Assembly (NCBI GenBank): GCA_009363875.1 | Contig: CM018698.1 | Location: 56,194,567-56,258,566 of the forward strand | DNA from: Mikania micrantha | Lineage: Eukaryota; Streptophyta; Magnoliopsida; Asterales; Asteraceae | Direction: 5' to 3' | Length of the DNA: 64,000 nt | Part shown: one piece after another, positions 19,601 through 33,024 of the stretch | Numbering within the stretch: the first letter of the stretch is position 1 | Layout of the letters: each line of letters opens with the position of its first letter | Position numbers and translations under genes: made by a program | The notes under the pieces: model-generated | Told to the model about the DNA's origin: nothing | Databases searched by the model: none | Seen by the model: only the letters and a program-made list of their open reading frames with translations

Positions 19601-21735
19601 TGTCACACCCCCACCCCTCGTCACCTCGTGTCTGGCCTGACGTCACTGAACCGGTTGCGGAAGCATAGTGGTGATGTATCCGAGGTGAGGTGTGACTTAC
19701 TTGAACCGATATCATAAGCACACAGATTAACTTAAAGTAAATACATTCAAGGGTGTCGCAATCACAATTATATTACAGCTACATTTATTTAATTACAATA
19801 CTAATTATTAAAGTGCAAGTGTCCCAAAAGTGCATCCTCACCGGCTATTACTGCTTACCTGCAAAAAGGTTTGAGTTTGAAACGTCAGCACAAAGCTGGT
19901 GAGTTCGACAGTTCAATTTAAAACAATATGATATGATAAGCACGTTTTCAAAAGTTCAGTTCTGGATAATCATGGGACCCGTATCTAGTTCCTTTCGGAC
20001 GTCTAGTTCAGTTATCAAGATATTACCCGTCGGTACATATCTTAGTGCCTCATTATCTTAATGTCTATCATACCATTAAGAAGTTCAGGAAACAGATAAC
20101 AAACATTCACACAAGGGGAGATGCAATCCTCCCAGCGAATGGGGTGTCAACCAATAGTACTATCAATGTTTTCTGTTCGGCCACACATGGGTTCACTAGA
20201 TACAGTTCAAGAATGAGGACTTTCAGTTCATGATAGAGTTCAGTCTACAGGCAAAATCCCATGAAATCCCACAAAAGTCAAATGAAATCACACAGATATC
20301 ATTGATGCATATCATATGTCAGACAACAGTTTGCAGAGTTACCCTGATGTTTATAAAATATTAAAAAGAAAAGGGGTTGTACGAAACTCACCTGATGAGA
20401 TAAGAGTAGCAAAATCTCTCAAAGCTAACAACAAAGAGATGATTCTGCATTTAGTTATATTTAATAGGTTAATTATGTTCTAGTTTACTGATCAGATCTT
20501 TCTGAACGTTCAATGTCAAAGACATTGCTTAGTAAATCATCAACTCGATATTAATTATATAATTAATTAATTTAAGGTTATATCATACAATGTATGATAA
20601 TGTAGGAACCTACATTGCATTAGATTCCTAATACAAAGTTGATGACACTCTTGATTAATTAGAATAATCTCTGATTAACCAGATAGTTAATGTTGTTGAT
20701 TATGATACTGTAACAGTTTCTAGATAATTTAATGGCTTAGGAATGATCAATCCTTGTTATTGATTACCCAAATATCATGAGATATCACAATGTAGTATTA
20801 TAATAGGTGCAATAACCATGTTTAACATACTAATCTGACTGTTATCATAAACATCAGATAATCGTTCCAATGAGTATGCTAATGATTGTGATTAGTTTGA
20901 AATACTTGGATTTAACCTTGCATTTCAAGGATTAATCCAACTAATCACCTACATTGTTATAATCAAATGGATTTAACCATTATAATCATGAGTATGGTTT
21001 CATGCAAACCGGCATTACAACGGATCAAAACAAGGATTTAACCGTTAAAACTTCGTGTTCTTTGTTTATAATCAATCCTAGCCATCATCTAGGCAATAAT
21101 CAACAACCCTAACTATGTCATTACGTTCAAAATCAAGATCTAATCAATCAAAACCAAACCAGAAGGTTTAAACGGATCATTACCTAATCAGACGGAGTTC
21201 TGCGGTTAGAATAACGATCAGAACTTGTAGAGATGATCCCTGGTGCAATCCACACGATCAGAAGGCTTGAAAAGGGGATTTGATGGTGATTTGTGGGTGT
21301 TTTCTTCGTTTGACAGTAGAACAGACGCAAGAAGAAGAAAAATAATCTTCTTGCATGAAATTTGATGAAATAGATCAGATTGTTGCACCGTCACATCCGT
21401 CGCGTACCGCGACCAGATGCCCAAAAAGTCTTCGCGTACCGCGATGATTTCCGGAGATCTCAGATTTCTTACATGCATCGCGTACCGCGGAGGATTCTCA
21501 GACCCTCCATCGCGTACCGCGATGGGTCCAGTCGACCAATACTTAGTAATTTTTCTTCGTTTTTCGATTCCGGGCAATCCAGGACTCCGTTTTGTGCACG
21601 GTTTTTACCCACGTTCATCATTTCTCGCCTACTATCAAACTGTAACAATTACAAGTATTAGAACAACGTGGATTTCTAGAACGATCAAATGTGCCCACGT
21701 CATTAATGACGTAATTCTCGTATGCAACTGTCACA
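19601..21735 (-). repeat. Family A LTR 2 (shared middle LTR)
   Basis: It has the same length and ends as the other two LTRs. It serves as 5' LTR for internal 1 and 3' LTR for internal 2, since a tRNA-Met primer site lies on one side and a polypurine tract on the other. No target duplication flanks it, as expected for a recombination product. Confidence 0.95.
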
Positions 21736-21771
21736 GTCTCCTCCTGTTAGAGAAATTTCGTCCCGAAATTT
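21736..21771 (-). promoter_or_regulatory. Family A polypurine tract and stem-loop, copy 2
   Basis: Same arrangement as copy 1: AGGAGGAGAC before the LTR in sense orientation and the perfect AAATTTCG/CGAAATTT stem at 21753-21771. Confidence 0.75.
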
Positions 21772-21798
21772 TGTGAAGACTTACATTATGACAATCGT

Positions 21799-22563
21799 TT
21801 ATGAGAATGGATGTGGATGCTTTGATTTCATTTGATCTTCACGTTCCCAAGTATATTCGGGTCCACGTTGCGAGTTCCATCGCACTTTAACGATTGGTAT
21901 GCGGCTACGTTTTAGCACTTTCATTTCTCGATCCATTACCTCTATTGGTTCTTCACTGAACTGAAGTTTTTCATCAATATGAATCTCTTCTAGAGGTATG
22001 AGCAATGATTCATCAGTCAGGCACTTCTTCAGATTGGATACATGAAAGACATCGTGAATGTTACTAAGTTCAAGAGGTAATTCAAGTCTGTAGGCTACTG
22101 ATCCGATTCGTTCAAGAATTTTGAATGGTCCTACAAATCTTGGTGAAAGTTTACCTCTTTTTCCGAATCTAAAAATGCCTTTCCAAGGTGACACTTTCAA
22201 CATTACCCGATCACCTATTTGGAATTCGAGTGGTCTACGGCGATTATCAGCATAACTCTTTTGACGATCGCGAGCAGCTTTGATTCGTTCCTGAATGAGT
22301 GCGATCTTATCAGTTGTTTCTTGAATAAACTCTGGGCCGATGATTTGATTCTCACCTACCTCTGACCAACAGATAGGTGATCTACACTTGCGTCCATAGA
22401 GTGCTTCGAATGGAGCGCATTGAATACTGGTATGGTAGCTGTTATTATATGAAAATTCAACAAGTGGGAGATGAATATCCCAGCTACCTCCAAAATCAAT
22501 CACACAGCTTCTAAGCACGTCTTCCAGAGTTTGATTTGTTCGTTCAGTCTGCCCGTCTGTTTG
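21799..22563 (-). pseudogene. Integrase C-terminal part and chromodomain-like tail, copy 2
   Basis: It has the same structure as the copy 1 piece: DGQTERTNQTLEDV with the catalytic Glu, the GRKCRSPICW block, and the chromodomain-like tail ending KHPHPFS. It differs by a few substitutions (LEDV for LEDM, HPHP for HPHL). It is separated from the rest of pol by the same antisense solo LTR. Confidence 0.9.
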
Positions 22564-24623
22564 TGTGACAGTTGCGTACGAAAAATTCGGCATTAATGAC
22601 ATGAGCACATTTGGTCGTGCTTGAAATCTACGAGGATTTAGTAACTTTTGTTATTAGGGATTGATAGTATGTGAAAAATGATGAACGTGGGCGAAAACCG
22701 TGCGCAAAACGGAGTTCGTATGCTCCCGGAATCGCGAAAAGAAGTTTAAAACTCAAATGATGACGCTGATGACGTGGGGCGGTACGCCCCAGCCCAGACC
22801 TCCAGCTGGGGCGATGCGCCCCGGAGCATATGTCGGCCAAAAATTTGTTTTAAGTGATCTGATCGCTTAGGAAGTCCAAAAGTGCGTTCTACTCGACCAT
22901 TTCTTCATTCCAGACGTCCAAGAACCTGTTTTCTTCATCATAAATCCATTTTGAATGTCACTAAACATACGGATCGCACCACGGATCGTGTTTTCAAGTC
23001 CCGATCGTCGTTTTAACCGCAGGAATCCGTCAGATCAGGTAACGGTTCGTTTTAACCTTCTAGTTTGATTTTGATTGATTAGATCTTGATTTTGAACGTA
23101 ATGAGATGGTTAGGATTGTTGATTATTGCCTAGATGATGGCTAGGATTGATTATAAATGAAGAACACGAAGTTCTAACGGTTAAATCCTTGTTTTGATCC
23201 GTTGTAATGCCCAATTTGCATGAAATCATACTCATGATTATAATGGTTTAAACCATTTGATTATGACAATGTAGGTGATTAGTTTGATTAATCTTTGAAA
23301 TGCAAAGGTTAAATCTAAGTGTTTCAAACTAATCACAATCATTAACATACTCATCGGAATGATTATCTGATGTTTGTGATAACAGTCAGATTAGTATGTT
23401 AAATCTGGTTATTTCACCTATTCTGATGCTACATTGTGATATTTCATGATATTTGGGTAATCAATAATAAGGATTAATCACTCCTAAGCCATTAAATCAT
23501 CTAGAAACTGTTTTAGCATTATAATCAACAACATTAACTATTTGGTTAATCTGAGATTATTCTGATTAATCCAGTGTGTCATCAACTTTGTGTTAGGAAT
23601 CTAATGCAATGTAGGTTCTTACATTATCATACATTGTATGATATGACATTAAATTAATTAATTATATAATTAATATCGAGTTGATGATTTACTAAGCAAT
23701 GTTTTTGACATTGAACGTTCAGAAGGATCTAATCAGTAAACTAGAACATAAACAACTTATTAAATATAACTAAATGCAGAATCATCTCTGTACTATCAGT
23801 TTGGTGATACTCTGCTACACCTATATCATCAGGTGAGTTTCGTACAACCCCTTTTATTTTTAATCTTTTATAAACATCGGGGAAACTTTGCAAACTGTTG
23901 TCTGAACATATGATATACATCAATGATATCTGTGTGATTTCATGTGATTTTGTGGGATTTCATGGGATTTTGCCTGTAGACTGAACTCTATCATGGTACT
24001 GAAAGTCCTCATTTTTGAACTGTATCTAGTGAACCCATGTGTGGCCGAACAGAAAACATTGATAGTACTATTGGTTGACACCCCATTCGCTGGGAGGATT
24101 GCATCTCCCCTTGTGTGAATGTTTGTTATCTGTTTCTTGAACTTCTTAATGGTATGATAGACATTAAGACAATGAGGCACTAAGATATGTACCGACGGGT
24201 AATATCTTGAGACAGACTAGACGTCCGAAAGGAACTAGATACGGGTCCCATGGTTATCCGGAACTGAACTTTTGAGAACGTGCTTATCATATCATATTGT
24301 TTTAAATTGAACTGTCGAACTCACCAGCTTTGTGCTGACGTTTCAAACTCAAACCTTTTTGCAGGTAAACAGTAATAGCCGGTGATGATGCACTTTTGGA
24401 ATATTTGCACTTGTATAATTAATATTGTAATTAAATAAATATAGTTGTACTGTAATTGTGATTGCGACATCCTTGTAATGAGTTTACTTTAAGTTAATCT
24501 GTGTGCTTATGATATCGGTTCAAGTAAGTCACACCTCACCTCGGAGACATCACCACTATGCTTCCGCAACCGGTTCGGTGACGTCAGACCAGACACGAGG
24601 TGACGAGGGGTGGGGGTGTGACA
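22564..24623 (+). mobile_element. Solo LTR inserted antisense in family A integrase, copy 2
   Basis: 2060 bases, identical in length and insertion point to that in copy 1, with GTTTG on both sides (22559-22563 and 24624-24628). Its presence in both internals shows it was in place before the array duplicated. Confidence 0.95.
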
Positions 24624-27600
24624 GTTTGTGGATGATAAGCTGTGCTCATATTGATTTGCGTGCCCAGAGCATTCTGCAGAGTTTGCCAAAATCGTGACAT
24701 AAATCGACTATCTCTGTCAAAAATGATAGAGATCGGTACTCCATGTCGAGACACTATCTCATTAACATAGAGTTTAGCGAGTCGATCCATAGAATAATCC
24801 TCTCGGATGGGTAAGAAATGCGCAGATTTAGTAAGGCGATCAACGATAACCCATATTGAGTCATGATTACGTGATGTTCTGGGTAATTTAGTAATGAAAT
24901 CCATAGAGATCTGATCCCATTTCCACATGGGAATCTCAGGTTGTTGTAATAACCCAGAAGGTCGTTGATGTTCAGCCTTAACTTTGAGACATGTTAAACA
25001 TCGATCCACGTATTCAGCTATGTGTCTCTTCATTCCAGGCCACCAGTAAAAGTCTTTAAGATCTTTATACATTTTATCAACACCTGGATGAATAGAATAC
25101 CTGGATTTGTGCGCCTCATCCAAGATAATTGTTCGAGAGTTACCGAATAGAGGAACCCACATTCGGTCTTTGAAATACAACAGTTCATCAGCCTTAGTAT
25201 CGAGTTTCTTATCTAATCCTCTCAGTCCCTCAGCAGAATAGTTCGTTGCTTGTAAAGCTTGTTGCTGAGCTTCTTTAATTTGAGGAATTAGACTGGTTTG
25301 AATAGTCATACCTAACGCTTTTACACGTAGCGGTTTGACTCGTTCCTTGCGACTCAAGGCATCGGCTACAACATTCGCCTTACCTGGGTGATAACGAATT
25401 TCACAGTCATAGTCGTTTAAAAGTTCAACCCATCGCCTCTGTCGCATATTCAACATTTTCTGATCTAGAATGTGTTGGAGGCTTTTGTGATCAGTGTATA
25501 TAATACACTTAGTTCCGTACAGATAATGTCTCCAAATCTTGAGTGCAAACACCACTGCACCAAGTTCTAGATCATGAGTGGTATAGTTCTTCTCATGTAC
25601 TTTCAGTTGTCGAGAAGCATAAGCAATCACCTTATCATTCTGCATTAAAACACATCCAAGACCTTGACGTGAAGCATCACAATAGACTGTGAAGTTATCA
25701 GTACCTTCCGGTAGTGTCAAGATAGGTGCGTTGAAGAGTTTGTGTTTCAACAGTTGGAACGCCTCCTCCTGTTGAGAATCCCATATAAATGGTTGATTTT
25801 TCTGGGTCAATGTAGTCAGTGGCAAGGCTATCTTTGAAAAGTTCTTGATAAATCGACGATAATAACCAGCCAACCCCAAGAATTGACGTATTTCAGTCGG
25901 GGTTCGTGGTGTCTCCCATTGTTTCACCGCCTGAATCTTACTGGGATCCACTTGAATACCGTTTTGATTCACTACATGACCAAGAAATTGAACTTCTCGT
26001 AACCAGAACTCACACTTGGAGAACTTGGCATATAATTTTTCACGTGCCAAAAGTTCTAGAATTAGTTTCAAGTGTTGAGCATGTTCTTGTTGGTTTCGAG
26101 AATAAATAAGAATATCATCAATAAACACAATCACAAACTTATCCAGATAAGGTCTACATACTCGATTCATCAGATCCATAAAAACTGCTGGTGCATTTGT
26201 TAAGCCAAACGACATTACTAGAAATTCGTAATGTCCGTATCGAGTTCGGAAAGCAGTTTTTGGAACGTCATCATCATGAATACGCAACTGATGATATCCA
26301 GATCTTAAATCAATTTTTGAAAAATATGTAGCACCTTGCAATTGATCAAACAGATCATCGCTACGAGGTAATGGATAATGGTTCTTGATTGTCAGTTTAT
26401 TGAGTTCCCGGTAGTCAATACACATCCTGAATGAACCATCCTTCTTTTTCACAAAAAGAATAGGTGCTCCCCAGGGTGAGAAACTAGGTCTGATAAAACC
26501 TTTGTCTAACAATTCTTGTAATTGACCTGAAAGTTCTTGCATTTCGGATGGTGCAAGCCGATACGGGGCTTTAGCAACAGGTGCTGCACCTGGAATCAAG
26601 TCAATCCGAAATTCAACTTGTCTCACTGGGGGTAATCCTGATATGTCCTCAGGAAAAACTTCAGGAAAATCCTTGACTACTGGAATGTCTGTAATTCGTT
26701 TGGGTGAAGAATTGTGCTCAGTCACATGTGCCAGGAAAGCATAACAGCCCTTCCTTAAGAATTTCTGAGCTCGCATACATGATATGATACCAAGTTTTCT
26801 ACCAGCTCGTTCTCCTTGAAATATCAGTGTATTACCGTTAGGTAATGGAATACGGATCATCTTATTTTGACACACAACTTCCGCTTGGTTATCAGAAAGC
26901 CAATCCATGCCAACAACGACATCAAAGCTCCCAAGCTCAACAGGAAGTAAATCAATATTGAAAAGATGATCATTCAAATTCAAGGAACATCCTTGAATAA
27001 CACTGTTAGTTTTGATCAACTTGCCGTTAGCAAGTTCAATAACATAAGGAGTTTCTAGATCTATCGTAGGTAACGAAAGTAATGATGCAAATTCAGGAGA
27101 GATAAAGCTCTTATCTGCTCCTGTATCAAACAGAACTGATGCGTATAGATTATTGAGAAGAAACGTACCAGTGACAATATTTGCATCATGTCTCGCCTCA
27201 GTCGCACCAATCTGAAAAGCTCTCCCCCTAGCTTCAGTTCCCGGATTGGTGTTATTGTTTGGACAGTTTCGTATGATATGATCAGGACTTCCACATTTGT
27301 AACATGACCGGTTGGTTTGAGTGGTTTGTCGTGGTGCTTGATTTTGTGGTTGAGCAGGAAAGTTGCTATATTTAGCATAATGTCCAACTCGGTTACAGTT
27401 CAGACAAACAGGACATGGTCCCGTGTGATGGAGTGGACACTTATTGCATTTGGGCGCCTGCCCAGTATAAACTTTCCTCTCAGGAATAGCAGCACCATAG
27501 TTTTTCACAGTTGGCTTGCTCTGGGTGATCTCAGCCGGAGCCTTCGCCTTGGTTTTGCCAAACCACTTTCGTTTGGTACCTTTCGACACATTCTAGGTAC

Positions 27601-28594
27601 CGACATCACTACGACTAGAAACCGTCTGAGGTTTTAAAGATAGAGTACCACTCCTTACCGCCTCATCAGTAAGCTTAGTGGTCAACAGAATTGCGCGTTT
27701 GAGGGTTGTGGGTTCAGCTGCAGTTACCATTCCCCGAATCTGGGGAATCAAACCCTTAATGTACTTCTCGATTAACGCTGCTTCAGTAGGAAACATATCG
27801 GGAAGTAAACAAGTAAGTTCATGGAAACGATGAGTGTACGCTAAGCAATCAGCCCCAATCATTGAGTGATTCCAGAATTCCTCCTGGAGCTTTTGAATCT
27901 CAGTGAGTGGGCAGTACTCTGATCTAATCAGAGTTTTAAATTCGTTCCAGCCCATCGAATCGACTGTCGCTGAGCCCAACGTTTTTGCCTGGGTATTCCA
28001 CCAAGTCAAAGCTGAGTCTTTCAGAGAACAGGCAGCATAATACACCTTATGCTCCTCCAAACACTGACTGATTTTGAGCTTAGTTTCTATCTCCTCGATC
28101 CACCTTAAAAGACCAGCCGCCCCTTCTTTGCCAGTAAAAGTAGGAGGGTTACAGGAAGCAAAGTACTTGTAAGTACATCCCTGTCGAGGTGGATCAGGAA
28201 TAATGGTAGTTGTATCGGTGGTGGTATGAGTTTCAACGTGACCACCAGTAGCATTATGTTCAACATGATCGTGTTTCCCACCAGAACCTGCGGTGATATG
28301 TGGTTGGTGTTGTGTCAGCACACCACAAGCAGATAATTGTACACGCACAATTCGAGCTATCATAGCTTCATTTGTTTCAGATCCACTTGTACCAGCAGGT
28401 GGAACAATGCCTGCTCCAGAGTTCACTGGTGGAGTAGTATTCGTTTCCAAGTTCCCAGGTGGAACTACGTTCACTTCCGGATTAACCCGCGGATCCGGAT
28501 TCGATTCAACATTCACAGGTGGAGTTTGATTCGGTTCAGGGTTTGTAATGTTCTTAGCAGCTTTCTTAGCTGGTCGACCTCTTTTAGGAGCCAT
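24624..28594 (-). pseudogene. Family A gag-pol, copy 2, single frame with one nonsense codon
   Basis: The ATG at 28594 (MAPKRGRPAKK) opens one frame in which gag and pol are fused, as in many plant Ty3/gypsy elements. The only internal stop before the solo LTR is TAG at 27595-27593 (about codon 334), where copy 1 has CGA (Arg). Domains are capsid, two knuckles, protease (FDTGADKSF), RT (FIDDILIYS), RNase H (TVYCDASRQG) and the integrase finger with two catalytic Asp (MDFITKLP, IFDRDSRF). Copy-specific damage: the first knuckle reads HYAKYSN, losing its last Cys, and the residue before the second integrase Asp motif is Phe instead of Ser. The five-C run near 27225 keeps gag and pol in frame, unlike copy 1. 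Confidence 0.92.
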
Positions 28595-28938
28595 TAATCT
28601 GCTCACAAGCAGACAAATTCAGGTCAGTTTAAGAACATTAATGATATAACCCGCTTTATCACATAATTTCAATCATATTCAGTTACACTGAAATTTATAT
28701 TGAAATGTGATATAAGAATACAGTATAACTACATGAATTCAGTCCAGACATGTTCGTATTACACACAGATCACACAATTGTTCGTAGTTATACTTAGCCC
28801 TGTTATTTCAAAAACATGTTAGAGTCTTACCACCCTCATTGCATTGCAACACATGTTTTTAAAGATATGTTCATACAGGACTAGGATATGTTCTCAGTTC
28901 ATGCACTAAGTTCCCATATAACCAATAAATATGTTCTC

Positions 28939-29290
28939 GTACAGTATGGCTCTCGTACTGTACTTTAGTTACAGACACATTCACAATTAGATACGTTCAC
29001 AATTCAGACATGTTCTCGTACAGTATGGCTCTCGTACTGTACTTTAGTTACAGACACATTCACAATTAGATATGTTCACAATTCAGACATGTTCTCGTAC
29101 AGTATGGCTCTCGTACTGTACTTAAGTTATAGATATATTTGCATACAGTATTGCTCCCGTACTGTATTTCAACAAAATATATATTTTAGTTCGATATATT
29201 CGCATACAGTATTGCTCCCGTACTGTATTTCAGCGAAATATACATTTTAGTTCAATATATTCGCATACAGTATTGTTCACGTACTGTATT
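28939..29290 (-). repeat. Leader hairpin repeats, copy 2
   Basis: The same two groups of three hairpins as copy 1, with GTACAGTA/TACTGTAC and ATACAGTA/TACTGTAT stems. Small loop and spacer substitutions separate the copies (TGGCTC versus TAGCTC in the third). Confidence 0.85.
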
Positions 29291-29320
29291 TCAGCGAAAT
29301 GTATATATTAGTTCAACATG

Positions 29321-29571
29321 TTCTCACACAGAATTGTTCTCACACAGAATTGTTCTCACACAGAATTGTTCTCACACAGAATTGTTTTCACACAGAATTG
29401 TTCTCACACAGAATCGTTTTCACACAGAATTGTTCTCACACAGAATTGTTTTCACACAGAATTGTTCTCACACAGAATTGTTTTCACACAGAATTGTTTT
29501 CACACAAATTGTTTTCACACAGAATTGTTCTCACACAGAATTGTTCTCACACAGAATTGTTTTCACACAAA
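29321..29571 (-). repeat. 16-base tandem repeat in leader, copy 2
   Basis: About 16 units of TTCTCACACAGAATTG and its TTTTC variant, one more than in copy 1. This accounts for 16 of the 17 bases by which the internals differ. Confidence 0.95.
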
Positions 29572-29809
29572 GTTCATTATACAAACAGATATACAAAACA
29601 TCCATAATATAACATTATCATAGTTTTATACACACAACGTTTTGATACAATCAAAAGTCATAATATCCCAACCTGACAATATCATACACTACAACTCACA
29701 AACTCGGGATCTGTCCATACCAAAATATCCCGCTTTCACAACTACTGATCACCCTATATCACATCATATGTACAACAAGATCACTACTGCCCCGTCTCTC
29801 TATCACCCC

Positions 29810-30526
29810 TTACCGCAGAAAATACCATACCCCGTCCAACACCATGGCTATAATGACCAACACTATAGCCACACATAATAACCTAACCTCTAAGCTCATG
29901 CCCTCAAGCACTCCCATCACTACTCCTCTCATCACTAACACTCGCTGCCAGAATGCAGCTATCATCCCCTGAATCACTGTCCTCCTCATCCTCTCCTCGA
30001 TCATAGCCCGCCAAGCCTGCGTGCCAACATCCAGTGCATTCACCTACTCCATCAACAACAGATGGGAGGTGAGTATCTCCAACACGGTGGTACTTGTATC
30101 CTCCACAGTAGTACGAGACTCCTGTAACTCTAGTCGAGTCCCCTGAAGATCTAAAGTCACCTGGCGAAGCTGCGCCCTAAACTCCGCCTGCTATGAGGAC
30201 TCTCCTACCTCATGTATGGTGTCAGGCTCATCCCTAGGCGCCATCTGACGTCTAGGAGGAAGACCTGTCGTTTTGCGAGCTTGGCCTCGCATCCGTCTGA
30301 GTCCATCCCATGCTGGAACTCTCGGTGGAGATGGTATAGGTACTGGTACCGGTGCGGGTGCGGGTACTGGTGCTAGGGGTGTCTGTGGTACAGGTGTAGC
30401 AGCCTGAGAAGCAGCTGCAGATGCCTCCGATGGATCGGAGTAAGAACCCGAACTTGAGCTCGGGGTATCGTCTAATCTCAAATAAGGAAATCGCTGATAG
30501 ATATACTGCTCTGCTTGCTCAGCCAT
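29810..30526 (-). pseudogene. Leader ORF upstream of gag, interrupted by two TAG codons, copy 2
   Basis: Same frame, start (MAEQAEQYIYQRF) and two TAG positions (near 30191 and 30044) as copy 1. The stops therefore predate the duplication. Function unknown. Confidence 0.5.
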
Positions 30527-30873
30527 CGCTGTACAATCAAAATCTCTAATCAGTATCATGAAGTAAATATTAAATAACAATATTTAACATAAACATGAAC
30601 ATGATATGATATGATGCTTCTCCCTATCTCAGAACAACTATTCGTCTTTATAGTTATTGAGGTTCTGCTTGAATTAAAATAAACTAGAATGCACACATGT
30701 TACAAATTTCAGTTATGCTGGCCACTCATAACTGGAATTCGTACCACCTGATTATTCTGGCTTAATTCAAAACAAGTTTTGTTCAATTGTTATGTTCGGT
30801 GCTCTCTGTGTAACTATACGAGCCTATGGTTATAGTCTAGGTCTCTAAGTCAACCTAATTCTCTATAACCTGT

Positions 30874-30886
30874 GGCTCTGATACCA
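30874..30886 (-). promoter_or_regulatory. Family A primer-binding site (tRNA-Met), copy 2
   Basis: TGGTATCAGAGCC in sense orientation, three bases from the end of LTR 3. Confidence 0.92.
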
Positions 30887-30889
30887 CCC

Positions 30890-33024
30890 TGTCACACCCC
30901 CACCCCTCGTCACCTCGTGTCTGGCCTGACGTCACTGAACTGGTTGCGGAAGCATAGTGGTGATGTCTCCGAGGTGAGGGGTGACTTACTTGAACCGATA
31001 TCATAAGCACACAGATTAACTTAAAGTAAATACATTCAAGGGTGTCGCAATCACAATTATATTACAGCTACATTTATTTAATTACAATACTAATTATTAA
31101 AGTGCAAGTGTCCCAAAAGTGCATCCTCACCGGCTATTACTGCTTACCTGCAAAAAGGTTTGAGTTTGAAACGTCAGCACAAAGCTGGTGAGTTCGACAG
31201 TTCAATTTAAAACAATATGATATGATAAGCACGTTTTCAAAAGTTCAGTTCTGGATAATCATGGGACCCGTATCTAGTTCCTTTCGGACGTCTAGTTCAG
31301 TTATCAAGATATTACCCGTCGGTACATATCTTAGTGCCTCATTATCTTAATGTCTATCATACCATTAAGAAGTTCAGGAAACAGATAACAAACATTCACA
31401 CAAGGGGAGATGCAATCCTCCCAGCGAATGGGGTGTCAACCAATAGTACTATCAATGTTTTCTGTTCGGCCACACATGGGTTCACTAGATACAGTTCAAG
31501 AATGAGGACTTTCAGTTCATGATAGAGTTCAGTCTACAGGCAAAATCCCATGAAATCCCACAAAAGTCAAATGAAATCACACAGATATCATTGATGCATA
31601 TCATATGTCAGACAACAGTTTGCAGAGTTACCCTGATGTTTATAAAATATTAAAAAGAAAAGGGGTTGTACGAAACTCACCTGATGAGATAAGAGTAGCA
31701 AAATCTCTCAAAGCTAACAACAAAGAGATGATTCTGCATTTAGTTATATTTAATAGGTTAATTATGTTCTAGTTTACTGATCAGATCTTTTTGAACGTTC
31801 AATGTCAAAGACATTGCTTAGTAAATCATCAACTCGATATTAATTATATAATTAATTAATTTAAGGTTATATCATACAATGTATGATAATGTAGGAACCT
31901 ACATTGCATTAGATTCCTAATACAAAGTTGATGACACTCTTGATTAATTAGAATAATCTCTGATTAACCAGATAGTTAATGTTGTTGATTATGATACTGT
32001 AACAGTTTCTAGATAATTTAATGGCTTAGGAATGATCAATCCTTGTTATTGATTACCCAAATATCATGAGATATCACAATGTAGTATTATAATAGGTGCA
32101 ATAACCATGTTTAACATACTAATCTGACTGTTATCATAAACATCAGATAATCGTTCCAATGAGTATGCTAATGATTGTGATTAGTTTGAAATACTTGGAT
32201 TTAACCTTGCATTTCAAGGATTAATCCAACTAATCACCTACATTGTTATAATCAAATGGATTAAACCATTATAATCATGAGTATGGTTTCATGCAAACCG
32301 GCATTACAACGGATCAAAACAAGGATTTAACCGTTAAAACTTCGTGTTCTTTGTTTATAATCAATCCTAGCCATCATCTAGGCAATAATCAACAACCCTA
32401 ACTATGTCATTACATTCAAAATCAAGATCTAATCAATCAAAACCAAACCAGAAGGTTTAAACGGATCATTACCTAATCAGACGGAGTTCTGCGGTTAGAA
32501 TAACGATCAGAACTTGTAGAGATGATCCCTGGTGCAATCCACACGATCAGAAGGCTTGAAAAGGGGATTTGATGGTGATTTGTGGGTGTTTTCTTCGTTT
32601 GACAGTAGAACAGACGCAAGAAGAAGAAAAATAATCTTCTTGCATGAAATTTGATGAAATAGAACAGATTGTTGCACCGCCACATCCGTCGCGTACCGCG
32701 ACCAGATGCCCAAAAAGTCTTCGCGTACCGCGATGATTTCCGGAGATCTCAGATTTCTTACATGCATCGCGTACCGCGGAGGATTCTCAGACCCTCCATC
32801 GCGTACCGCGATGGGTCCAGTCGACCAATACTTAGTAATTTTTCTTCGTTTTTCGATTCCGGGCAATCCAGGACTCCGTTTTGTGCACGGTTTTTACCCA
32901 CGTTCATCATTTCTCGCCTACTATCAATCTGTAACAATTACAAGTATTAGAACAACGTGGATTTCTAGAACGATCAAATGTGCCCACGTCATTAATGACG
33001 TAATTCTCGTATGCAACTGTCACA
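30890..33024 (-). repeat. Family A LTR 3 (outer 5' LTR in sense orientation)
   Basis: 2135 bases with the same ends as LTR 1 and 2. It is followed at 33025 by TCATA, the second copy of the target duplication. The palindrome module is at about 32688-32814. Confidence 0.95.

Larger units (their letters stand above)
8329..33024 (-). mobile_element. Ty3/gypsy family A tandem array: LTR-internal-LTR-internal-LTR
   Basis: Three 2135-base LTRs (8329-10463, 19601-21735, 30890-33024) enclose two internal regions of 9137 and 9154 bases. The 5 bases TCATA occur directly before the first LTR (8324-8328) and directly after the third (33025-33029), while no target duplication flanks the middle LTR. The array therefore behaves as one insertion expanded by recombination between LTRs. 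The 17-base length difference comes from one extra 16-base repeat unit and one single-base indel. Both internals carry the same nested solo LTR, so that insertion came before the duplication. The pol order (PR, RT, RNase H, IN and a chromodomain-like C-terminus) is Ty3/gypsy, most like Tekay/Del chromoviruses. Confidence 0.93.
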
